From Prorocentrum cordatum (Eukaryota > Sar > Dinophyceae > Prorocentrales > Prorocentraceae): a stretch of DNA of 64,000 nucleotides. Positions 9,753 through 21,873 of this stretch are shown here, piece after piece. The notes under the pieces were generated by a model. That model saw only the letters and a list, made by a program, of their open reading frames with translations. It did no database searches and was not told the DNA's origin. Each line of letters opens with the position of its first letter. Position 1 is the first letter of the stretch. The position numbers and the translations under genes are program-made. Where the stretch lies: NCBI GenBank assembly GCA_963575745.1, contig CAUYUJ010000719.1:1-64000 (forward strand), in the 5' to 3' direction.

Positions 9753-11290
9753 AGCGTAACGTAGTGCAAGTTTGGCGGACTCTTTGGGGCAGACTTGGGG
9801 TGCAGGGGGTTTGTCGCGATGTCGGCAGCCTCTGGATCAACCTCCTTTTGAGCATCAGGGGAGCCTCGAGGCCCGTGAGGAGAGCCCTTCCAAGACATCA
9901 TAAAGTAATCATGTACCTTAGTTCTGTTATGTTGTGTAAAGAGTTGCTTCCAGGCTTCCAAGAATTGAGCCCAATCGCCCCGTACAGCATCCCACCACTT
10001 CTCCCCAAAGAACTGAATGTAAGGAAATTGCCAAGACCGACCACCCACAGACACAGGGCCTCCACGAAGCCGCTTGCCCGAATTAGACAGAGACAGATTG
10101 CCGCGCTGCCGTAAAACCTCTGTTATAGTATCACGAGCCGTGACCCAACCAACGTTGCACATCATAAGCGCACGCCGAGAGTCTCGAGAAGCCCCCCTCC
10201 CTTTTGAGACGGCAAGTGGCTCATCTCGGAGAGTTTGGGCAGACCCCTCTCCAGTCGGCATCGGCTGTGAACGAGCAATAGAACGAGCAACTTGCGAGCA
10301 GAGATCATCAAACCTCTTCTCCATATCCGTGATCCTCTCCTCCACCTCCATCGTAGCCGCTGCAAGTGCGCCCCCCCCCCCCCCCCCCCCCCCCCATCCC
10401 TCCACAAAGCGAACACGTTTCGCACGTTGAGTCGTGGGTCCCTCCACCTCCGCCTCCATCCTTGTCGTTCTGTCCTCCTCCAATGGTAGTAAGTACTGCC
10501 GCGTAGAGCGCATCATACCCCAGCTCTTCCAGCATAGCATCTGCACAGCCGATGGAAAACCCCCATCGCAGAAGAGTGATCTGACTCGCGTCAGCGCTGC
10601 TGGCCGCCACACCTCCCACCCCATGTCTCCTGGCTTCCTCCTCCCTGACATTCTCGGAAGGCACATGCCCTCGAACGCATGGATAACCCTCACACATCCA
10701 CTGTCAATCGTGATAGCCTCCGCCGCATATAAAAGGCGACTCTGCACGGTCGATTGGCATCGACGGAACTCCTTCACAAGGGGCAACGCCTTGCAAGTAA
10801 AGTGCTGCACCTGCGCAAAGAATGCCCTACGGGCCTGTTGGACGCGCCCCTGCACATCCTGGCGGGTAGAAGTAAAAGTTCTGGGGATCTGATATCCCAG
10901 CATATTCAAACTATCAACATTTTCGAATGGCACAGTCCGTGATCCTATCTGGACCGCGACCGTATCAGTACACTGGCTACCACACACCATCATGTCCAGG
11001 CTATCCTCCTTCCACTCCATCCCCCAATCCCTGAGAGCAGTAGTGAAAGCGGTAGCCGCCTCCTGCGCCTCCGACGCAGTCTTAGCGGCAAGAAAAATTT
11101 ATCTGCTCAAAGAGCATGGTTCCAACACGCGTAGCGGCATGGGTCGTCATGACATGGAATCGCAAGTCCGACACAACATCGGCCTAAGCGAGCAATCACG
11201 TCACGCCACATCGCAATAGTTACAATCGTAGAAGCGATAGGTGACTCGGTGCCGCCAGCGCGGAGCGACCTATCCCACTGCACGTTCGGG
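9749..11290 (-). pseudogene. LINE RT C-terminal part and coiled-coil region
   Basis: RT motif C should lie at about 11100; there the minus strand reads a TGA followed by GCA GAT AAA (ADK) instead of FADD. The 423-codon frame 9749-11020 then gives WGMEWKEDSLDMMV and VDSLNMLGYQI (the K...K and YLG blocks) and the LLYAAEAI block. Its second half is unlike a normal RT tail: a poly-Gly run coded by about 20 G on this strand (10376-10395), a coiled-coil-like stretch (ATMEVEERITDMEKRFDDLC) and a basic Ser/Arg region. It ends at 9749 with a TGA that overlaps the ATG of the next frame (ATGA). Confidence 0.65.
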
Positions 11291-11294
11291 ATTG

Positions 11295-12468
11295 TCACTC
11301 CTTCAAACAACACCGTGCATGAAGTAACCGAGAGAGGCTCCAACAATGCATATTGTAACCGTGCACTGATCCCCAGGGTCTCGAGACCGTCGGTAGCGTC
11401 ACAGCATCGAACGCACGCCCAATGTCACAACTGAGGAGCCACGCAGTCTGATCCGGCCCCCATGTAGAAGCACGTTGTGCAATACATTTCATGGCAGATG
11501 AAATCTCCCAGCATCGCCGCCCGCTAGTAAAGCCGTAAATCGCCACGTCACTCATAAAGGGTTCCACACATCGTTCAAATAAGATCGTCACACACGCGAG
11601 ATACCACTTAGCCAAGGTATTTCCAACGAGCAAGTTTTGTGTCTGTCGCAGTGTCTCCAGTTTACTCGTCTTCGGCATGAGCGTCAGGAAGACCTCCTGC
11701 CACTCTCTCGGCGTCGGGCGAAGCCCATTGAATATATCACAGAACACATTCGAGATAGCACGAACTGATCGCCACGAGAGATTTGAGAAGCTCAACCGGG
11801 ATGCCGTCGGGCCCACAGGCCCGCCCTGTTCGAAGCCTGCTCCGCGCCTGCAGAATAATAGAGTATGTAATCGTAAGTGCGTTGTCGGAAGAGGCTGTAG
11901 ATTGAGATGCATGGCGACGTAGTGTAAACTCAAGCCCCCGATTCCGAGCTCTAGAGTCATCACAACTCATACTCTGCACAGCATACGGTTCCACCTCCTC
12001 TGCCCAAAGTCCCCTGTCCTCCGTCATAGTCGCAGAATCCCTATCCCCTCCACCTGTGTCCGCCACCCTCAACTCCGTCACGCGTGTCCTCCCCCCCATC
12101 CTAGATGGCAATGCCTCCCACTCCACCTTCCGTCGGCGATATTCCCGCGCAAGCGGTCTGATGCGACGCCGAATGTCCCGTGCCAGCGCTCTGTCCTTCC
12201 GAGCGCGTGCTTCCCTTAGCAGGACTTCCAGTTCGGCATGTTGGCGAGTTCTACTCGGCGAGGGACCTCGAGAGTACCTGGGGGGCCGCACCGTGAGAAG
12301 CGGCAACGCATGTCCACCAATCGTTTCAGCAAGACGCTGTGGGGGCACCGTCGGGATCTGAACGTCCGCCAGGACCTGAAACTGGGCCTCCTCGATACGA
12401 TTGGAACTCTCTGTGGCTCGCGTGGTGGCTAGGGGGTCCCTGATATTTCGCGACCTGAGGTTCTGCAT
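11295..12468 (-). pseudogene. LINE linker and RT fingers/palm
   Basis: The frame 11737-12468 carries a basic helical linker (LLREARARKDRALARDIRRR) and then LRTGRACGPDGIPVELLK, the classic GKA.GPDGIP.E.L block. The frame 11295-11963 continues with PREWQEVFLTLMPK (W....V.LIPK), YGFTSGRRCWEIS (Q.GF..GRS) and LLSCDIGRAFDAV (motif A, first catalytic Asp present). A frameshift of one or two bases joins them near 11800. The RPI block is degenerate (TQNLLVGNTLAKWYLACV). Confidence 0.75.
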
Positions 12469-13055
12469 ACGAAACCCGGCATAGACACAAGCATGATCCG
12501 AGAAATTGGTAGCCGGGGTCTCTGGGACCCAGCCCGTTCGGCATTAAACCAAGTCACCCTCCCAGGATTGTGGAACCATGAAGTAGTCGAGCACTTTTGA
12601 CGCGATAGTCTTCGTCCCAGACTTGCGTCGAGCATTGTTCGCACGATGCGCGAACGTCGGCTGCCGAGAAGAAGCGAGCCGAGAGAAATGACTGCCAGCA
12701 AGCGCATCCGACACAACCACTCTTGTAACTGAGCTCGCCACATATCCTGCTCCCACCGTCTATCCTCCGTATCATTCCCATATCCCCTCCCGTCGAGAAT
12801 CTGCACAGCAGCTCCAGTCACCGTGCCTCCTGAACAGGTATTACCAGGCGCAAGCTCAACATTGAAGCCCCCTGCAATCACAAGCTCACATGTGTATCTG
12901 CATTCCTCCTTCCACCTCCGATAAGTTGTTTCGATTGTCTTCAGCATCTCAAGAGCCACCTCCAGCCAGCGCGTCTCCGATCTGTTCAGAAAATACGACG
13001 CAAGCACACAATCGCAAAACGAGCATGATTCCAAGAACGAACTATATTGTGACAA
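12429..13055 (-). pseudogene. LINE endonuclease domain, partial
   Basis: A minus-strand frame of about 208 codons. It contains CDCVLASYFLNRSETRWLEV and, further on, CELVIAGGFNVELAPG, matching the SVY.P and GGDFN blocks of LINE endonucleases (the Asp of GDFN is Gly here). The N-terminal QE.H blocks are not visible upstream. Later parts (HNPGRVTWFNAER) are recognisable only in shifted frames. It is degenerate and no longer functional. Confidence 0.55.
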
Positions 13056-13075
13056 GACGTCCCCCTCAAAGCTGT

Positions 13076-13830
13076 GGAAGCCTTTCTGTCACTGCAGTAA
13101 ACTAGATGCCAGCCAAGCAGCTGAATTTATTTAGACGGTAAGTGTTCACACTCCTGTAAACAGAACACTTCACAGCCTTACGAAAAGAAGCGCCCTCATG
13201 CAAGCAAACATCCGGTCTGCTGTAGCCCCTTGTTTCATAAGATTATGGGTGCCGAGTCTGTGCTGGGCTGCAGGGCAGTCAGCCCAACTGGGAACCGGCG
13301 TCAACCATCAACCAAGTTACCGCCGGGCAACTCGTAGAGCTTTCTTCCTGCACAGCGCTTCTCGGAACACATGAAAGAAACTCCTGAAGCAAGAGCCGAA
13401 CAACTCGAGCAATCACGATTTTTTTTGGTTGTCATCTAAAGTCGGTTTCTCCAAGCGATTGGATAGCACCTACGAACCTGATAATTCGACTGATACACGC
13501 GGCATAACCCACTCCCCTCTTCCTGCCTGCTCACCGCAAAAGCTTCTCATGACTCAGAAAACGCATTTTGGCGGTCGATAGAAAGTCGGTTCCTCCAAGT
13601 GTTTTGATAGTAATACTGCCCCTAGAGCCATGAAAAAATTACCAGCAGCTGCGCCATAGTTTACTGCAGGGAATGAAAATCTCACTTCCCAAAATAAATT
13701 TCAAAATTTTGCACTAAGATTGCAAAACCGACCCAAAGTTACCAAATTGTCTCTTAAGGTAGGGTCGGCCAACTAGTCCCACCCTGCGCCCGACTTCCTC
13801 TTAGCTCTTTGCCGAAGAGCTCTACGAGAT
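13076..13830. other. Repeat-bearing intergenic segment
   Basis: No gene is seen. It holds a type-1 element at 13285-13342 and a type-2 element at 13772-13830, with AT-rich sequence between them that resembles the spacers of the 16-18.5 kb array (for example GTCGGTTCCTCCAAGTGTTT). The type-2 copy ends exactly where the long left arm at 13831 begins. Confidence 0.65.
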
Positions 13831-14256
13831 CCGCGAAACTATTCGTATTGTTCGAGTCATCCTGAGAGGTGCTGTCGGTTTTCTGACTTAACTCGGGCTG
13901 TAGGGGGCTGCAGGGCTGGTAATCACAGGAATCGATTCGGAGACATCAGACGCGTCCCCCTGTCGCATTCAGAGCGAGCTAGGTTTGCCAAACTATTCGT
14001 ATTGTTCGAGTCATCTTGAGAGGTGCTGTCGATTTACGCACGTAACTCGGGCTGTAGGAGAGCTACAGAGCTCGCACAGAAGACAATCCAGAAGCATCCG
14101 GGCGTTCGGCTGTTGCATCGAGAGGTCTGAAATCGCTCGGGCTGAAAAACTATTCGTTCTCTGCAACTGTTTTTTCGACATTAAATATTGTCAGGAAGCT
14201 CTACGAGTCCCCCGGCGGTAAGAAAGGTTGACGGTTTACCGCCGGCGCCCAGTGTT
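13831..14256 (-). repeat. Left long inverted arm
   Basis: Reverse complement of 18421-18864. It contains two to three subunits marked by AAACTATTCGT (near 13836, 13989 and 14147), and a type-1 copy in reverse orientation at 14197-14253 with the diagnostic AAGAAAGG variant. Confidence 0.85.
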
Positions 14257-14399
14257 GCGTGGTCGCTACCTATCAGGGCTCCCGCCCCTGCCGGAGACTC
14301 TTCGGGCTGGGCCACGACAGGACATCCCACTCCTCTCCCCCCCCTCGTTGTTGGGATGCTTCTCGTCCCTCGCGGCCATTTCTCGGATGCCTCTGAGAA

Positions 14400-15790
<1,391 letters not shown>

Positions 15791-16022
15791 CCAGATCAGG
15801 ACAGCGTTCAGTCAGGGAATCGGGGTCAGGTTTTCGGGGGCGGGTTGCTGTCTGATTCAGAGAACACCGCTCCCGGACCCCCTGCGACGTCGACGATTCT
15901 GGAGCAGCGAATATAGGCTGCTGGCAGGAACGACCACCATCCGGCTTCTAATCTAAACCCTCTAGCTCTCAGAGAGCTGTCCGGGGAGAATCAAGATTTA
16001 AAGAAACTTGCTAGCGTTCAAA

Positions 16023-18126
16023 ACTGGAAACCAGCGGCCAACCCTCAACCTGGCTACCGCCGGGAACCTCGTAGAGCTCTTTCGATTGTCGGAACACTTG
16101 AAGAAAGCTTCTCGAGCGAGAAACGAAAAATCGAAACATCGGGTTTTTCTGTTGTGATCTAACGCCGGTTGCTCCTCGGAACACTTGAAGGAAGCGTCTG
16201 GAGCAAGACCCAAAAAATCGAAAAAAAACACGTTTTATCTTTGAAGATGGTTCCGTCAAGTGTTTTGATAGTTACTGGCGCCGGCGTGAACCGTCAACCT
16301 GGTCACCTCCAGGAACCTCGTAGAGCTCCTTGCACGGCGGAGAGCTTCTTCGAGCTTTTCTAGAAAAACGTCAAATTAAGATTTTCGGAGTGGAGATGAA
16401 GTCGGTTCGGGGGAGTCAACTGATACTAAAACTGGCTCTAGAGAGCTGAGCTGCTCAGGGAACGAATTTTATATGCCAATGCTCGGCGTAAAAATCTGCT
16501 TTCTCAAAATGAATTGTCAAATATCTTTTAAATCTGCAAAACCGACCCAATGTCACAAATTTCTTGTTTCTGGTCGGGTCGACCAACTGGCGCCGGCGGT
16601 GAACCGTCGACCTGGTCACCGCCGGAAACCTCGCACAGCTCCTTCCACGCGTGAGAGTGCTTAGAATCGACAGAGAGAGCTTCTGGAAGCATTTCGCGAA
16701 AAAAAGCAAAAGTCATGTTTTTCATGTCGATATGAAGTTGGTTCCGTCAAGTGTTTCGATAGTAAATCTGCACCTACAGAGCTCATGTTACTGGCGCCGG
16801 CGGTGAACCGTCAACCTGGTCACCGCGGGGAACCTCGTAGAGCTCAGCGTCGGAAGAGAGAGTTTCTGGAGGCATTTTTCGAAAAAGTGAACATTATCTT
16901 TTTTCATGTCGACATGAAGTTGGTTGCTCAAAGTGTTTGGTAGTAAAAAAACGCCTACAGAGCTCATATCAAGACGCAAAGGCCCTCATAGTCGTTTACA
17001 GGCGCGAAAAATCTGGTTTCTCAAAATGAATTGTCAAATATCTTTCAAATCTTAGGAAAACCGACCGAAAGTTGTCACATTGTCTCTTCTTGTCGGGTCC
17101 ACCAACTAGCTCCACCCCGCGCCGGAATTCCTCTAGCTCATCGATGTCGAAGAGCTCTACGAGGTAAGACGCAGAGGCCCTCATAATCGTTTACAGGAGC
17201 GAAACATCTGCTTTCTCAAAATAAATTGTCCAATATCTTTCAAATCTCAGCAAAAGCGACCCAACAGGGAACCGGCGGCAAACCGTCAACCAGGTTACCG
17301 CCGGGACCCTCGTAGAGCTCATTTCTCACACCGCGCTTCTCGGAACAAATGAAGAAAGCTTCTGGAGCGAGAAACGAAAAAATCAAAAAAAAAAAAAAAA
17401 CGCTTTTCTGTTTTATCCAGAGTCGGTAGCTCCAAGTGTTTTGGTAGTAATACTTCACCTACGGACCTGAAATTTTCCCAAGCCAACGCGAAATAACCCA
17501 CTAGAGGTGCGAAAAATCTGGTTTCTCAAAATGAATTGTCAAATATCTTTCAAATCTTAGGAACACCGACCCAAAGTTGCCACATTGTCCCTTCTTGTCG
17601 GGTCGGCCAACTGGCGCCGGCGGTAAACCGTCAACCTGGTCACCGCCGAGAACCTCGTAGAGCTTCTTGCACGCGTAAGAGTGCCCAGAATAGAAGCAGA
17701 ATTTTTTGCAGCAGATTTTCTAAAAATCTTGATTTTTTTAATTTTTCATGTCAATCTGAGGTCAGCTTCTGGCTTTGCTCCGGAGAATTTGTCGACGGAA
17801 TGAGCCAACAATTTCAGAGCTACTTTCTGTAATGCAAAGTTTCGATCTGCACAATTATCAGCCCAAACGAATGGTTAGAACTGCAAAATCGGCTGAGCCA
17901 GGCCGCGGAAGGTCTGATCGCGTCCCTTTTCGAGATTTCGCCAATTAGCTCCACCTGTCGCCGAATTCCTCTGGCTCTCTCACCCCGCGCCGCAATTCCT
18001 CCAGCTCATCGATAACGAAGAGCTCTACGAGGTAAGTCACCACATCTTCTTTTCTGGCCGGATCGACAAACTGGCGCCGGCGGTGAACCGTCAACCTGGT
18101 CACCGCCGGAAACCTCGCAGAGCTCC
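16023..18126. repeat. Array of type-1 and type-2 elements
   Basis: Type-1 copies: 16023-16080, 16274-16328, 16586-16642, 16790-16845, 17266-17320, 17610-17665 and 18070-18126. Type-2 copies: 17105-17165 and 17945-18032. The copies are separated by 150-450 bases of related AT-rich spacer containing CAAATATCTTTCAAATCTTA, GTGTTTTGATAGTAA and AAAACCGACCCAA. The whole block therefore looks like an irregular, repeatedly duplicated composite unit. There is no coding sequence. Confidence 0.85.
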
Positions 18127-18420
18127 TTGCACGCGTAAGAATGCTCAGATTCAAAGCAGACCGCTTCTCAGAGCATTTCTAGAAAAAAATAATAATAAAA
18201 AAAATCGTATTTCCATTTCTCGGTGTCAACGTGACGTCGGTTCCTCCAAATGTTTGGATAGTAAAACTGTCTCGAAAGAGCTGAGCTGCTCGCAGAATGA
18301 AGTTAAGATACTAATGCTCGGAGAAAAAATCTGATTCCTCAAAATGAATTTAAAACTATCTTTCAAATCTTAGGAAAACCGACCCAAAAATGTCACATTG
18401 TCTATTCTCGTCGGGTCCAC

Positions 18421-18864
18421 CAACTGGGCGCCGGCGGTAAACCGTCAACCTTTCTTACCGCCGGGGGACTCGCAGAGCTTCCTGACAAAATATAACGTGA
18501 AAAAATGCAGAGAACGAATAGTTTTCAGCCCAAGCGATTTCAGACCTCTCCACGCAACAGCCGAACGCCCCCGATGCTTCTGGATTGTCTTCTCTACGAG
18601 CCCTGTAGCTCTCCTACAGCCCGAGCTACGTGCGTAAATCGACAGCACCTCTCAAGATGACTCTAACAAAACGAATAGTTTGGCAACCCAGCTCGAGTAT
18701 CAAACCGAGTTCAGACCTCTGAATGCGACAGACGGACGCGTCTGATGTCTGCGAATCGACTCATCTGATTACCAGCCCTGCAGCCACCCTACAGCCCGAG
18801 TTACATGCGTAAATCATCAGCACCTCTCATGATGACTCGAACAATACAATAGTTTCGCGGACTA
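18421..18864 (+). repeat. Right long inverted arm
   Basis: Partner of 13831-14256. It begins with type-1 copy 18424-18480 (TTTCTTACC variant) and continues with subunits starting at 18516 and 18673. On the right side the subunits go on beyond the arm to about 19095. Confidence 0.85.
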
Positions 18865-19095
18865 GTTCGGCCAGCGAGTTCCGAGCTCTGGATTCGACAG
18901 ACGGACGCGTCTGATGTCTTCAAATCGATTCATGTGACCACCAGCACTGTACCCCCCCCCCCCCCCCCCCCCAGCTCGAGTTGAGTGCGGAAAACCGAGA
19001 GCACTTCTCAAGACGACTCGAACAATGCGAATAGTTTCGCGATTCTAGATCGAGCAGCAGACCGAGTTCAGACCTCTAGATTCAACAGACAAACG
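18516..19095 (+). repeat. Tandem subrepeats of 157-181 bp
   Basis: Units begin with GAATAGTTT at 18516, 18673, 18848 (AATAGTTT) and 19029, giving periods of 157, 175 and 181. Each carries a variant of TTCAGACCTCT, ACAGCCCGAGTTAC and GATGACTCGAACAAT. The third unit contains a run of about 21 C at 18952-18972 where the others have CTACAG. Confidence 0.8.
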
Positions 19096-19108
19096 CGACT
19101 GATGATTC

Positions 19109-19619
19109 TCCCGAAGAAACGCCGACGAGGCGGATCTCGGGGCAGTCCTGGAACCGTTCCATCAGCACCGATACAGCAGCAGAGGGGCCATCCATCTCTA
19201 CTCCGATGAGGCGGATCTCGGGGCAACCCCGGAATCGCCCCGTCAGCACGGCCGCAGCAGCAGAGGGGCCATTCATTTCTACTCCGTTCTTCCTGGTCGT
19301 CCTGGGATAGAAACGCACGGCAGCTCCCAAGGCAACGCCGACGGAACTCGGGGCAACCCCGGAACCGCACTGAAGGCACGGGGAGGAAGGAACTGGGGGG
19401 AGCACGAACAGCATCAATGATAGGCCGCCGCGGGGAACTGCTGGGGGAAAAATAAAAAATATTGAATAACATGTTGAATATAGTGTCTCGTTCGAGGTCG
19501 TTTGGTGGCAGGGGCTTCTCCTCCTTCTGGCTGGCGCGTGGCTGAGATGAGCCCGACGTTCCGGGCGAAACTGGCCACCTGGATCACCTCCCACTTGGAC
19601 TTGTCCCGGTTCTGAATGC
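19109..19619 (-). pseudogene. Duplicated 3' end of the 21.9-22.8 kb gene
   Basis: Copy of 21423-22003: the last about 40 codons (SPGTSGSSQPRASQKEEKPL) plus 3' flanking sequence. The stop codon seen in the intact copy (GAG TGA) is changed here to GAA CGA, so the frame runs on. The 3' flank carries the CGGGGCAACCCCG hairpin at 19219-19231 and 19349-19361. About 70 bases near 19440 differ between the copies. This is a fragment without its own 5' coding part. Confidence 0.7.
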
Positions 19620-19990
19620 GCTGAAGAGAGGATTCCTGGGGCTGCGAATTGCGGAATTGTTTCCAGTTTTATTGTGCCTGGAAGGTCAAGCGGAGCGCGG
19701 TCTTGAAGTTTTATTGCGCCTGGAAGGTCTTCGCAACAATCGCCACTTTCATGCGGCATCGGCGGCGGGGGTGTCTGCCCCCTCCCTGGAAACTTCCCCC
19801 CGAAGATTGATCTGAATTTCCCGTGGAGGACGAGGGTTGCCACTGGCCTGCAGGCGGGGAGGAGGAGGAGGAGGAGGAACGATGGCGGTTCGTGTTTATT
19901 TGACGCGCAAACTACAGCATCTGCTATGTTGGTTTTTGAAACTCGAGCGCTCGAACGGCCGTGACGTGTGGCCTAGGATGAACATCGTCG
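19620..19990. repeat. Segment related to 20697-21160
   Basis: Shared blocks include AGGATTCTCGGGGCTGCGAA / AGGATTCCTGGGGCTGCGAA, AGCGGAGCGCGGTCT, a GGA run and AACTACAGCAT/AACCTACAGCAT. Similarity is patchy (I estimate roughly 70%). The two lie in the same orientation on either side of the 20007-20507 gene. Confidence 0.6.
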
Positions 19991-20006
19991 TCGTCGGTCG
20001 TGGTCC

Positions 20007-20507
20007 CTATGACATTCCTGTGCTGCCCATGCCCGTGCTGCCCATGCCTGTCTTCACGTTGTCTGCTGCAGCATCACTCATAGACACGTCGTCACCCTTG
20101 ATATTGATCATCTTCTCCAGCTGCTTGATCCTCTGGTCCTGCTCCTTGATCCTTTGCTCAAGGAACTCGATATGCTTGTGATATTGGTTCTGGTTGTTTT
20201 TGTTTATTCTGTCGATTAGTTGTACATGAGCAATCACTGCCGAATAATTCGTATGCGTGTTATTTATTTCCCTCTGGAAATTTAGTGCAATCATGTCCAT
20301 TTTTCCCATGTTTGCGGCCATTGCCGAGTTCTCGCCCTTGATTTTATCAAACTCCTTGCACAGGAAGACATGCTGTGCGCAGGCCTCGTGGCACTTACCT
20401 CCATCACTGGTCGCCGCGTATTCGAGCTGGTCCATGCGCCGCCAGAGCTGCGTCACCTCTTTGATTTTGTAGTCGGCATCGTCCATGCGCCACTTGAGAT
20501 GCGTCAA
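20007..20507 (-). CDS. Coiled-coil hypothetical protein
   Basis: An open frame of 166 codons on the minus strand with AT-richer, ordinary codon use, unlike the surrounding GC-rich repeats, which argues that it is real. It starts at or before MTHLKWRMDDADYK. A Cys/His pair region (GGKCHEACAQHVFLCKEFDK) is followed by heptad-rich sequence (HIEFLEQRIKEQDQRIKQLE), a coiled coil. It ends with an Asp/Ala patch and MGST repeats. No family is recognised. The 5' end may lie upstream in another exon: no good start context is seen and the sequence upstream is repetitive. Confidence 0.5.
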   Translation of the reverse strand: MTHLKWRMDDADYKIKEVTQLWRRMDQLEYAATSDGGKCHEACAQHVFLCKEFDKIKGENSAMAANMGKMDMIALNFQREINNTHTNYSAVIAHVQLIDRINKNNQNQYHKHIEFLEQRIKEQDQRIKQLEKMINIKGDDVSMSDAAADNVKTGMGSTGMGSTGMS

Positions 20508-20696
20508 CTCTCCTGGCCCATCTCTGAGAAACCATTCTATTTTTCATCGTCTGTATACTTGTGCCCCCCTGTCATTGCCGGGTGGCGGCTGGCGCGCCGC
20601 GCGCCCGCAGGGGGCGGGGGCCGGGCGGCGGCTGGCGCGCGGGATGCACCCCGCCTGACCCCGAATGGCGACGATGGTGGCCCTCCTCCTTTCCCC

Positions 20697-21160
20697 TCCG
20701 CGTTGAAGACAGGATTCTCGGGGCTGCGAACTGCGAAACTGTTCGCACTTTCGCGGGTTCCTGGGAGGTCCAGCGGAGCGCGGTCTCAGAGGCACCCGAG
20801 TCGACTTATCGTCATTCTCGCGCGGCCTCGGTGGGCCAACGTTCGCGGGGCTGGGGTGATCGGTTTCCATCCCCTGAGAATCTCCCCGATCATTGGACTA
20901 CCCCCTCCCCATGGAGGACCAGGGTGACAGGAGAGCGGGCCTGGAGGAGGAGGAGGAGGAGGATGGGGTCATCTTGTCAGCGGAAGGTCAGCGCATGCGC
21001 GTTGAACTTCACTGTTTTTAAGGGTGGGTTCACAAGAAATGTACGATGATTTTGAATACTGTGTTCGTGCTTTTTGTTAACTCTCAACCTACAGCATATA
21101 ATTCACTATGCGCTGAGTTCTACACCTGGAGCGCTTGGGCGGCTTTGAGCTGCGGCCTCG
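20697..21160. repeat. Segment related to 19620-19990
   Basis: See the entry at 19620. It is followed (21161-21422) by sequence without recognisable features apart from a T run at 21310-21320. Confidence 0.55.
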
Positions 21161-21422
21161 CCTATGGCAATGGCCTGGCACCAACTGCGCGACTAGGCAG
21201 GCGGCTGAGAGTCTTCGGGCATGTCGACATCTATCGGCCGGCCGTCCTCGTCGAGCTCAACCTCTCCATACACGTCGCTCTTCTCGACGACGAGGATATC
21301 GGAAGATGTGTTTTTTTTTGTTTCTCGAGCGTCTTTGTTCTGATTGGGCCAGCGGGACGAGGGGCCACCCACCTCTAATCCGTTTTTTTCCCGGGAGCTC
21401 TGGGATACAAATGAGAAGCGCC

Positions 21423-21873
21423 TCCCAAAGAAACGCCGATGAGGCGGATCTCGGGGCAGCCCTGGAGCCGTTGCATCAGCGCGGCTACAGCAGCAGAGGG
21501 GTCTCTCATCTCCACTCCGTTTTTCCCGAGCGCTCTGGAAAACAAATGAGAAGCGCCTCCCAAAGAAACGCCGACGAGGCGGATTTCGCGGCAACCCCGG
21601 AACCGCCCCATCAGCACGGCTACAGCAGCAGGGGGGCCATTCATTCTACTCCGTTCTTCCGGGTCGTCTTGGGATAGAAACGCACAGCAGCTCGCAAGCC
21701 AACGCCGACGGAACTCGGGGCAACCCCGGAACCGCACTGAGGGCACGGGGCGGAAGGAACTTGGGGGAGCACGAACAGCATCAATGATAGGCCGCCGTGG
21801 GGAACTGCTGGGGAAAAACGCTGCACTTGCTCGACTATATTGTCTGGAAGGGATCTCGCTGATTTCAAATCTC
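21423..21873 (-). other. 3' flank of the 297-codon gene, with internal duplication
   Basis: Two tandem-like blocks begin CCTCCCAAAGAAACGCCGA at 21423 and 21559. The CGGGGCAACCCCG hairpin is at 21716-21728. The block is duplicated at 19109-19500. It probably contains the 3' UTR; no AATAAA-type signal is expected in this lineage and none is claimed. Confidence 0.5.

Larger units (their letters stand above)
9068..13075 (-). mobile_element. Decayed non-LTR (LINE-type) retrotransposon
   Basis: On the minus strand the order is apurinic-type endonuclease (about 12.5-13.05 kb), linker and RT (about 11.1-12.47 kb), RT C-terminus plus a coiled-coil region (9.75-11.0 kb) and RNase H motifs (9.07-9.75 kb). 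The frame changes at least four times. The RT motif C reads as a stop followed by ADK at 11098-11109, where FADD is expected, so the copy is dead. The 3' end is interrupted by a type-1 repeat at 9034-9067. No poly(A) tail or target-site duplication is visible. Confidence 0.75.

Noticed and set aside
16023-18480. CRISPR-like array of short repeats with spacers
   Set aside because: Repeat copies vary, spacing is irregular (150-450 bases), the spacers are related to each other, and the genome is eukaryotic.
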